Translations under genes and position numbers: made by a program
NCBI GenBank assembly: GCA_019313725.1
Contig: JAFDAT010000104.1
Location: 1 to 10,460, forward strand
Reading direction: 5' to 3'
DNA: 10,460 bases
Source: Deltaproteobacteria bacterium
GTDB taxonomy: Bacteria; Desulfobacterota; Desulfobacteria; Desulfobacterales; B30-G6
In this document: positions 5,837-10,460 of the stretch, piece after piece
Layout of the letters: every line of letters starts with the position of its first letter
Position numbering within the stretch: position 1 is the stretch's first letter
Notes under the pieces: generated by a model
Told to the model about the DNA's origin: nothing
Seen by the model: only the letters and a program-made list of their open reading frames with translations
Database searches by the model: none

Positions 5837-6610
5837 CTACTTCCAATGTTCAAAATGGACCCAGATAACGGCACCTAACTCAACGCCTTTTTCCTCGCCT
5901 GATTCCGTTTTCAATGTGAAATCCGCTTCATTGAGGGCTGCGAATCCCCACCAGCCTGCCCTGGGCACTGCATAGGTGAAAATACCATTTCCATCCGCCT
6001 TGATGGTCTGGGTGACCATGTAGTCGGTGGGTGCATGGGCGGTTTTCGCCTGATTGTAGAATTCAACCTCGACTGCGGCATAAGTGACAGGCTGACCGTT
6101 GAATTTGACAATTCCCTGAAAAACATTGCCGGCATAAAGGCCGAATGGTTTTGACAACGGCACGATCTCGGTCTTGAGGCCGATTTCATCATCCCAGCCT
6201 TCATCATCGCCAAAGGCGGCCACTACGGTTTTGGTGAAGTGGATGATGAATACATCTTCGGCCGGCTCCCAGTAGGGCTGCGGCTCCATATAAAAATGGT
6301 AGACACCGGGGCGTTTGACTCGGTATTCCATAGCCCAGGCTGTATGACCCATCACATGGACGGGCTTGAGGGCATTCACCAGATCATCATGTCTGCCGTT
6401 GGAAACAACAGTGAATACCCTCGGTTTTGCCAGCTCCATGCCGATCATCTCCATGGGGTGGCTGAAGGACATCTGCAGTTGTATGGTCTTTTTATCGCCC
6501 TGCATGACCATATTGTCTGAGGGAATCAGCATGCCAAAATGTCCAAAGGCCTGGCCGCCTGCCACAAAAAAAAATGTAACCACAACCAACATAAAGATAA
6601 ACCGTTTCAT
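5837..6610 (-). CDS. Secreted DUF4198-family protein, possibly metal (Ni/Co) related
   Basis: A 257-residue exported protein of the DUF4198 family, found in many bacteria beside cobalt/nickel transport genes and predicted to handle metal in the periplasm; the exact role is not established. The signal peptide is clear: KR at 2-3, a hydrophobic core (4-17), then GGQAFG with likely cleavage after Gly23. Cleavage there would make His24 the first mature residue (HFGMLIPSDNMV). The rest is a beta-rich Ig-like region with scattered His, Asp and Met, ending in WVHFEHWK. The start is placed at 6610 because GGAGG lies 5 nt before it; an in-frame ATG at 6634 precedes the ribosome binding site and is within the leader terminator's T run. 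No transporter gene is adjacent. It has its own promoter at 6761-6789 and a structured leader, so it is probably regulated alone. Confidence 0.85.
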   Translation of the reverse strand: MKRFIFMLVVVTFFFVAGGQAFGHFGMLIPSDNMVMQGDKKTIQLQMSFSHPMEMIGMELAKPRVFTVVSNGRHDDLVNALKPVHVMGHTAWAMEYRVKRPGVYHFYMEPQPYWEPAEDVFIIHFTKTVVAAFGDDEGWDDEIGLKTEIVPLSKPFGLYAGNVFQGIVKFNGQPVTYAAVEVEFYNQAKTAHAPTDYMVTQTIKADGNGIFTYAVPRAGWWGFAALNEADFTLKTESGEEKGVELGAVIWVHFEHWK

Positions 6611-6622
6611 ATACGCCTCCAT

Positions 6623-6754
6623 AAAAAAAACCACGCAGATTGCAGTCCTCTCCTTGAGAACCGGATACCTTCGTGGTTCGATTCGTTGATCGATCTTGGG
6701 TTTAGGATAATGTTTATGGTGCCTTGAACAACCCGCCTTCAGATGGGCTTTTGA
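6623..6754 (-). promoter_or_regulatory. Leader with terminator directly before the DUF4198 ribosome binding site (riboswitch candidate)
   Basis: From the predicted start near 6754 the minus-strand RNA has about 144 nt before the ATG. It contains a weak hairpin AGCCC/GGGTT (near 6754-6730), a TCGAT/ATCGA hairpin (near 6699-6679), and then a two-part stem: outer AACCACG/CGTGGTT (6678-6672 with 6635-6629) and inner GTTCTC/GAGGAC (6661-6656 with 6650-6645, one G-T pair). Eight T follow at once (6630-6623), then the GGAGG site. This is the standard layout of a transcription-attenuating leader. The sensor part matches no riboswitch class I can name (not the B12 box, not the NiCo consensus). Confidence 0.6.
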
Positions 6755-6760
6755 ACTCTC

Positions 6761-6789
6761 TATTTAGCGATCTAAACGGGATTTGTCAA
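6761..6789 (-). promoter_or_regulatory. Sigma-70 promoter of the DUF4198 gene
   Basis: On the minus strand TTGACA (6789-6784) and TAAATA (6766-6761) are exactly 17 bp apart. It lies in the 190-bp gap just after the msrA stop codon, so the DUF4198 gene need not depend on msrA transcription. Confidence 0.75.
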
Positions 6790-6799
6790 CAACCAGGAC

Positions 6800-7585
6800 T
6801 TATCTCCGGATCAATCCGGTGAGAATCTGCTTTCCAGCAGTACTAAGTCCCAGGTTTGACAATTCTCGGGACAGCTGATCGTGTGAGCCGTTTCCTCCCG
6901 CATAGCCGTTCAGGCGTGCTGCGGCGGTGGATGCCACAAGATCCCGGTGCTGCGGATAGATGCGCAACATTTCCTGCATGAGATCGGCGTGCTGCTTTAA
7001 AATATACTTCTGATGGTAATCTTCCGCCATGGTAAAGGACCGCAGCGGCAACACTTCGGTGGTAACGGAGCGGCCGGTTTTCTCCGCATGGGTGATTTTG
7101 GATGCCGCTGCCATCTGGCGTTGTTCGTCATCGTGATAAAAGATCGCGTGCATATACTGTCCCGACACGTTGCGGCTATCCGGTGTGTGGCTTTCCCAGA
7201 TGATTTCCAGCAGCCGCGCATAGGTAATGCGTGCGGGGTCATAATCCAGCTCCACGGTTTCCGTATGATCACCTATCCGTCTGTAAGTGGGAGCTTCCAT
7301 TTTACCGCCGGCATATCCAACCCGCGTGCGGATCACCCCTTCGATAATCCCGAACCGGGATTCGATGCCCCAGAATCACCCCAGCCCGAAAGAAATTGTT
7401 TCAAACGTTGACGGTGCTGCCGTGTCGATGGGTGGCAGTTTGTTGTGTGTATCCATTGAAGTCCCCGTTGTTTTTGTTTGGGCGGCAATGGCCGGGCCGG
7501 TGATGTGGACAGAGACCACCAGAATGGCTGCCCAGACCAGAAAAATGAAAAACCTGTCCGGTTTCAAAGATTTTATCGGTTTCAT
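6800..7585 (-). CDS. msrA: Selenocysteine-containing, exported methionine sulfoxide reductase A (in-frame TGA = Sec70)
   Basis: Reduces methionine-S-sulfoxide in proteins or free form. The frame starts at 7585 (AAGGAAAG ahead of the ATG) and reaches a TGA at 7378-7376, then runs on to 6800. The TGA stands in FGLG-TGA-FWGIES, exactly where MsrA has the catalytic cysteine of GCFW; read as selenocysteine the protein has 261 residues. Downstream are the family marks VGYAGG, GQY-HAIFYHDDEQ and AEDYHQKY, whose Tyr and Glu help bind the sulfoxide. Residues 1-34 form a signal peptide (K5, K8, R11, hydrophobic 12-28, AIA cleavage site near 34), so it acts outside the cytoplasm. There is no cysteine anywhere, hence no resolving cysteine. 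A SECIS-like hairpin follows the TGA. A conventional caller would report two fragments, 7376-7585 and 6800-7336. A nonsense mutation or read error is the alternative, judged unlikely. Selenoprotein MsrA is known from Chlamydomonas and a clostridium. Confidence 0.9.
7341..7365 (-). promoter_or_regulatory. Bacterial SECIS-like hairpin after the msrA TGA
   Basis: On the minus strand AATCCCG-GTT-CGGGATT forms a perfect 7-bp stem with a 3-nt loop, extended by TCG/CGA across a 2-nt bulge. Exactly 20 nt lie between the TGA and the loop, and the first loop base is G. Bacterial SECIS elements bound by SelB have an apical loop with an early G about 16-37 nt after the UGA, so position and shape both fit. 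Confidence 0.8.
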
Positions 7586-7640
7586 TACCGCTTTCCTTGT
7601 TTTTAATGTCTTCCCAAGAGGCCGATATCATTGAATACCT

Positions 7641-7669
7641 ACCATAAGCACGATTTCGGCGGCTGTAAA
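7641..7669 (-). promoter_or_regulatory. Probable promoter of msrA
   Basis: On the minus strand TTTACA (7669-7664) and TATGGT (7646-7641) are 17 bp apart, placing the RNA start about 50 nt before the msrA ATG. It is back to back with the promoter of the thioesterase gene, with about 22 bp between the two -35 boxes. Confidence 0.5.
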
Positions 7670-7691
7670 AAAAAATAAAGGAATTACCGGG

Positions 7692-7720
7692 TTGACATAT
7701 AATTCTTAACTTCTGATAGT
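7692..7720 (+). promoter_or_regulatory. Probable promoter of the thioesterase gene
   Basis: TTGACA (7692-7697) and GATAGT (7715-7720) with a 17-bp spacer, about 50 nt ahead of the coding start. Confidence 0.6.
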
Positions 7721-7776
7721 ATATCAAAGAATGTATGCTCTATGGGTAAAACAGGAGAAAGGGATAACTCAATTCC

Positions 7777-8241
7777 ATGAAAAGCTTCCAGGATTACTAT
7801 CCGGATGATTTTGCCATCTGTTATGGGTGCGGCCGGTTGAACGAGCATGGGCTCAAGCTAAAAAGCTATTGGGAAGATGATGAAAGTGTCTGCAGGTTTC
7901 AACCCCAACCGTATCACACGGGAGGGCATAAATTCGTTTATGGCGGGTTGATCGCCTCTCTGACGGATTGTCATGGGGCGGCAACCGCATCGGCGGAGAA
8001 GCACAGGCGGGAAGGCCGTCAATTTGGTACGGGCATGTTCACCCGTTTTGTCACGGCCTCCCTGCATGTGGATTTTCTGGCGCCGGTACCCATCGACGGC
8101 ACCATCGTGCTGCGTGCTAAGGTGGATGAGGTCAAGGGGCGTAAATCTGTTGTAGGCATGACACTTTTTGTTGATGATAAGGCTTGCGCCAAAGGGAATA
8201 TGGTGGCGATCCAGATTCCCGATGATTTTCTGGATCGATGA
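7777..8241 (+). CDS. PaaI-family hotdog-fold thioesterase
   Basis: A 154-residue hotdog-fold protein, predicted to hydrolyse acyl-CoA thioesters in the cytoplasm. The N-terminal CYGCG (15-19) with N22 and GL (25-26) is a frequent lead-in in this subfamily. The core motif YGGLIASLTDCHGAATA (55-71) is the 4HBT helix, in which Gly57 and Asp64 are the usual substrate-binding and catalytic positions. LHVDFLAPVP (96-105) is the typical following strand. The length is normal. The ribosome binding site is poor: AGGAGAAAGGG lies 13-20 nt before the ATG, further than usual, but no better start is seen in frame. Divergent from msrA and followed 52 bp later by the DUF481 remnant, perhaps co-transcribed. 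The substrate cannot be told from sequence; medium-chain or aromatic acyl-CoA are common for the family. Confidence 0.9.
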   Translation: MKSFQDYYPDDFAICYGCGRLNEHGLKLKSYWEDDESVCRFQPQPYHTGGHKFVYGGLIASLTDCHGAATASAEKHRREGRQFGTGMFTRFVTASLHVDFLAPVPIDGTIVLRAKVDEVKGRKSVVGMTLFVDDKACAKGNMVAIQIPDDFLDR

Positions 8242-8293
8242 GCCGGTAGACGGAGTCGTATTGCCGGTCCCTAAACAAAAAAGGAAATAAAAG

Positions 8294-8664
8294 ATGACCA
8301 AGCTCAAAATGATCGGTATATTGATGGCTCTGGGCTTCACTTTTAGCGGTTTTGCAAATGCGGAGGATGCTGCGGATAAAAAATGGTGTCAAAGGTCGAA
8401 GGTTTCATAGAGGGCCGCGCTTTCGGAAAGTACGAATACGCATTTACCGAGAAAAACAGGTTTTCCCTGGGTTCGGAATACCTGCAGGACTTTGAGGACA
8501 ACCGCAATTATAAAATCAATTCGGAGGTAGCGCTCATATCCGCCCTGACCGATGTCCTTGCGCTCAAGGTGGCCTATGAGGTCCGTTACCAGAATCGCCC
8601 CATACCGGACGAGATCGAAAAAACCGACACGCTGTTCGGGGCGGCTATTGTGGTAACATACTAA
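8294..8664 (+). pseudogene. DUF481 outer-membrane protein remnant (internal deletion plus frameshift)
   Basis: Intact DUF481 (YdiY-like) proteins are salt-induced outer-membrane barrels of about 250 residues. Here an ATG at 8294 with AGGAAA ahead encodes a good signal peptide, MTKLKMIGILMALGFTFSGF followed by ANA, then EDAADKKW, typical of the family's mature start, and stops at TAG 8408 after 38 residues. From 8383, in another frame, runs the family's C-terminal part: GRAFGKYEYAFTEKNRFS, then YKINSEVALISAL and a terminal beta-strand ending VVTY. The middle, roughly 130 residues of strands, is absent. The frame switch is at an A6 run (8378-8383); one more A would join the frames into about 123 residues, still far too short for the barrel. 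Gene decay is the simplest reading; assembly collapse is possible. Confidence 0.75.
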
Positions 8665-8669
8665 TATCT

Positions 8670-8710
8670 CTGACCTAGTCCTCTGGGCCAGGATTCCTTA
8701 CTCGGGTCAG
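8670..8710. terminator. Nested hairpin between convergent genes, copy of the 5588 hairpin
   Basis: CTGACC (8670-8675) pairs with GGTCAG (8705-8710), enclosing an inner stem CCTAGTCC/GGGCCAGG (8674-8692, one mismatch and one wobble). It lies between the convergent DUF481 remnant and DUF3786 gene and covers the latter's stop codon. There is no strong T run, so its action as a bidirectional terminator is only probable. The inner stem is nearly the same as the hairpin at 5589-5606. Confidence 0.4.
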
Positions 8711-9324
8711 GGCCGGATCAGGTTTCCTGCCAGAAACGTTCCCGCAATGGCCAGGGACTCCATGTCGAGATAGTGTTCTGCGGACTGCCGGAAAAGAATG
8801 GAGCAGTGTGCCGGGAACTCGTCATCACTGTCGTTGAATCTCAGCAGCACGGGGATCCTGGGAAGGGCGTGGAAGATTAAAGACAGGTCGTAGGATGCCC
8901 CATCTTCATGGGGGGCTGCGCCCAGTTTCCGGCAGGCTTTTTCCAACAGATCCGGCCTGCCGGAAAAAGAAGATTCTATGGTTTTGTTGGTGTTGGCGTT
9001 GAAGTATCCGATGAGCGGTCCCGCATCCCTGAATTCCCGATAGGTCACCCATGTGCCATCCTGCGGGACTTCCCGGGGGCAGACCAGGATGTATTTACAC
9101 AGAAGGACGCTTACGGCAAAGTTAGCCCTTTTCCCGGACGAATCTGTGATGCCGTCAGCGGAAACCCTGTAGGCATCTCCGTAGAAATCGATGATCAGTT
9201 CCGACCCCGAAGTTTCGACACCCAGGATGTCCGCCCGTGCAAGATAGTCCATGCCCGAAAGCTGTTTTAAATAATCCCGGTAGGTCTCTTCGAATACAAC
9301 CGCTTTTTTGACTCCAGGGCTCAT
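8707..9324 (-). CDS. DUF3786 domain protein
   Basis: A 205-residue soluble protein that fits the DUF3786 family, common in sulfate reducers and other anaerobes; its function is unknown. Recognised family stretches, in order: YRVSADGITDSSGKRANFAV (about 52-71), LLCKYILVCP (73-82), WVTYREFRDAGPL (92-104), the YFNANTNKTI segment, ALPRIPVLLRFND and the ending AEHYLDMESLAIAGTFL. The domain fills the whole protein, as is usual for stand-alone members. It has no signal peptide or membrane segment. GGGAA lies a few bases before the ATG, inside the end of the preceding gene, from which only 3 nt separate it, so translation of the two is probably coupled. Two cysteines (75 and 81) lie close together but form no known metal motif. 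Confidence 0.88.
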   Translation of the reverse strand: MSPGVKKAVVFEETYRDYLKQLSGMDYLARADILGVETSGSELIIDFYGDAYRVSADGITDSSGKRANFAVSVLLCKYILVCPREVPQDGTWVTYREFRDAGPLIGYFNANTNKTIESSFSGRPDLLEKACRKLGAAPHEDGASYDLSLIFHALPRIPVLLRFNDSDDEFPAHCSILFRQSAEHYLDMESLAIAGTFLAGNLIRP

Positions 9325-9327
9325 TTT

Positions 9328-9504
9328 TTATTTCCCTTTGATTGCATTGATTTGCTGTAGGACTTCGTCATATTCATCCTCGAGTATGAGCAGGTCCATC
9401 ATTACCGGCGGTTTCACCGAATGGGCGGGCATCCGTCGCTTGGTTTCTTGGATCGCTTCATCAAGTTCTGCGAGTCTTTTTTTCAAATCTTCTAACGTTT
9501 TCAC
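9328..9504 (-). CDS. Small coiled-coil protein with PAHSVKPP segment, upstream partner of DUF3786
   Basis: A 58-residue frame starting with GTG at 9504 (AAGG about 9 nt ahead; the frame is closed by a TAG a few codons further upstream and holds no ATG start) and ending with TAA 3 nt before the DUF3786 start. The first half, KTLEDLKKRLAELDEAIQET, is a clear heptad coiled coil; then comes RRMPAHSVKPPVMMDLLILE and a second acidic helix ending QQINAIKGK. The helix-Pro-rich turn-helix layout suggests a helical hairpin. It is charged and soluble, with no cysteine. Similar small proteins with a PAHSxKPxM-type turn occur in related bacteria, from memory, and have no known role. Tight spacing implies an operon with the DUF3786 gene and perhaps a direct partner or adaptor role, which is inference. 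Confidence 0.75.
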   Translation of the reverse strand: MKTLEDLKKRLAELDEAIQETKRRMPAHSVKPPVMMDLLILEDEYDEVLQQINAIKGK

Positions 9505-9635
9505 TGGTAAAGCCTTAAGCTATAGAGAGTAGTAAAAAAATCTTTCATCACGAAATCACGAAAAAGATCGAAAATAATTTCATATTTTATAGTTGAATTC
9601 ACCTCGTTGTCTGCACGGAATGAATTCAAATTATA
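9505..9635. other. AT-rich spacer upstream of the small coiled-coil gene
   Basis: No gene. On the minus strand TATAAA is seen near 9592-9587 without a convincing -35, so it is only a weak promoter candidate for the coiled-coil/DUF3786 pair. A 9-bp inverted pair, TTGAATTCA (9593-9601) and TGAATTCAA (9621-9629), flanks 19 bp just upstream of it and could be a regulator site. ATCACGAA is repeated in tandem near 9547-9562. Confidence 0.35.
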
Positions 9636-9678
9636 GCGACGCAGTCGCGTTTCATAAAATCGTGGAACACGATTTTAT
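9636..9678 (-). terminator. Hairpin pair after the hydrolase gene
   Basis: Touching the hydrolase stop codon is a perfect 11-bp stem ATAAAATCGTG/CACGATTTTAT with loop GAA on the plus strand (9654-9678), giving a T-rich 3' arm on both strands. A second stem, GCGAC-GCA-GTCGC (9636-9648), follows. It most likely ends the hydrolase transcript. Confidence 0.65.
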
Positions 9679-10425
9679 TCAGGGTATTGTGTCAACGGCC
9701 GCAAACCTGGGTTCGTGCAGGGGCAGCAGAATGTCGGCGGATTCTTTGACTTTCAGCATGATGTCGTAGGACTCCTGGGCATTGATATGCGTTCCCGGCG
9801 GGATGACTTCCATCTCCATGGCCCGGATTTCCACGGGTGGATGAAAGTTTTCATCAATAACGCAAAACCCGGTAATGGCTGCTCTGCCCTTCTCCGTATC
9901 GATCAGCACGGTCAAACCACCCTTGGTGTGGGCCGGTGTGTGCATGACCTCAATGCCCGGCACTATGGAAATGTCATCTTTTACCAGGCATATCTGACCG
10001 TTTTCCTCGACATCCTCAATGTAATCTTCAAGATAGCGGAAATCAAGAGGATGCGGATTGTGAATGCTTTCCATCTCCTTTTCGTGAACATAGATGGCGG
10101 CATTGGTGCACTTGTAGTCATTTTCGCAATGGTCGTTGTGCAGATGTGTGTGGATAATGATGTCGATATCACCGGGTGTCAGATCCCACCGGGCCAGCCC
10201 TTCTTCAAAGGTATAGATTTTTCCTCCCAGGGAGGCCTCCCGGTCACTTGACTGGATGGGGCTCATTTCCCCGGTATCCACCAGTATGTGTTTGTCTCCG
10301 CCCTGGATGTACCAGCAGTAAATCGGAATTGTGTAGGTTTCCCCAAATCCGTGCTGGTAGGTCATCATGGTTTTGTCGAATATTTTAGATCCCATGACGA
10401 TGGGATGTATCTGGTATGTTGTCAT
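9679..10425 (-). CDS. Metallo-beta-lactamase-fold hydrolase, AHL-lactonase-like family
   Basis: A 248-residue soluble zinc hydrolase. The signature THLHNDH (93-99: His94, His96, Asp98, His99) provides both metal sites, followed by His166 in TPAHTKGG and His237 in LPLHEP, in the order seen in N-acyl homoserine lactonases such as AiiA. LVDTGE (48-53) is the usual first conserved strand of the fold. Odd: the bridging aspartate expected after the third strand pair (GD in most members) is replaced here by Gly186-Phe187-Cys188, so the second metal site may use Cys188, Asp191 or no ligand. Activity on lactones is therefore not assured; another ester or lactone substrate is as likely. The start is supported by AGGGG 6 nt ahead. 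No quorum-sensing gene is nearby. It has its own terminator and is separated by about 175 bp from the small coiled-coil gene. Confidence 0.87.
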   Translation of the reverse strand: MTTYQIHPIVMGSKIFDKTMMTYQHGFGETYTIPIYCWYIQGGDKHILVDTGEMSPIQSSDREASLGGKIYTFEEGLARWDLTPGDIDIIIHTHLHNDHCENDYKCTNAAIYVHEKEMESIHNPHPLDFRYLEDYIEDVEENGQICLVKDDISIVPGIEVMHTPAHTKGGLTVLIDTEKGRAAITGFCVIDENFHPPVEIRAMEMEVIPPGTHINAQESYDIMLKVKESADILLPLHEPRFAAVDTIP

Positions 10426-10460
10426 AGCTACCCCTATAAGCTGCAGGGTGTTTCCATTTA

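Noticed and set aside
6611..6760. DUF4198 leader as a cobalamin or NiCo riboswitch
   Set aside because: The B12 box and the NiCo consensus were looked for by eye and not found; the leader remains unassigned.
7334..7585. msrA as a pseudogene with a premature stop, or a short msrA starting at GTG 7336
   Set aside because: A start at 7336 would leave out the catalytic residue, has no ribosome binding site, and ignores the signal peptide and intact frame upstream. The TGA position and the SECIS-like hairpin fit selenocysteine better.
7858..8392. Minus-strand frames over the thioesterase and DUF481 remnant
   Set aside because: The plus strand carries clear hotdog and DUF481 motifs; these frames are shadows without family features.
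8375..8410. Programmed -1 frameshift at the A6 run joining the two DUF481 parts
   Set aside because: The joined product would still lack the middle of the barrel, and no stimulating hairpin is evident, so decay or a read error is simpler.

Overview
The window looks like chromosomal DNA from a sulfate-reducing-type deltaproteobacterium (Desulfobacterota, perhaps Desulfobacterales). This is an inference from the mix of families: DUF3786, DUF4198, a SEC-C protein, a DUF481 remnant and a selenocysteine-type MsrA, all in moderately GC-rich genes with clear Shine-Dalgarno sites. No phage, transposase or CRISPR gene is present.

Layout. At 1-1107 (-) lies most of a DEAD-box RNA helicase whose 3' end is outside the window; its structured leader reaches about 1202. 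It faces away from a DNA-binding HU protein (1629-1892, +). An AT-rich stretch follows (about 1960-2900) with a small tautomerase (-), about 470 bases without a gene, and a tRNA-Asn(GTT) (-). Next come a SEC-C metal-binding protein (3177-4634, +) and a convergent AlkA-type 3-methyladenine glycosylase (4680-5558, -). A repeat-rich spacer (5559-5836) separates alkA from a DUF4198 secreted protein (5837-6610, -), which has its own promoter and a leader ending in a terminator directly before the ribosome binding site.

The most striking gene is msrA (6800-7585, -). Its reading frame is broken by one TGA exactly where MsrA has its catalytic cysteine, and a bacterial SECIS-like hairpin starts 10 nt after that TGA. 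Read as selenocysteine, this gives a 261-residue exported MsrA without any cysteine. Divergent from it is a PaaI-type hotdog thioesterase (7777-8241, +), followed by a broken DUF481 outer-membrane gene (8294-8664). The right end holds a two-gene (-) unit, a 58-residue coiled-coil protein plus a DUF3786 protein, and a metallo-beta-lactamase-fold hydrolase of the AHL-lactonase-like type (9679-10425, -).

Together these are housekeeping, repair and stress functions (RNA remodelling, nucleoid, alkylation repair, methionine-sulfoxide repair) in mostly single-gene units. Two genes, the helicase and the DUF481 gene, carry internal deletions relative to their families; the helicase one is in frame and removes the TPGR motif.
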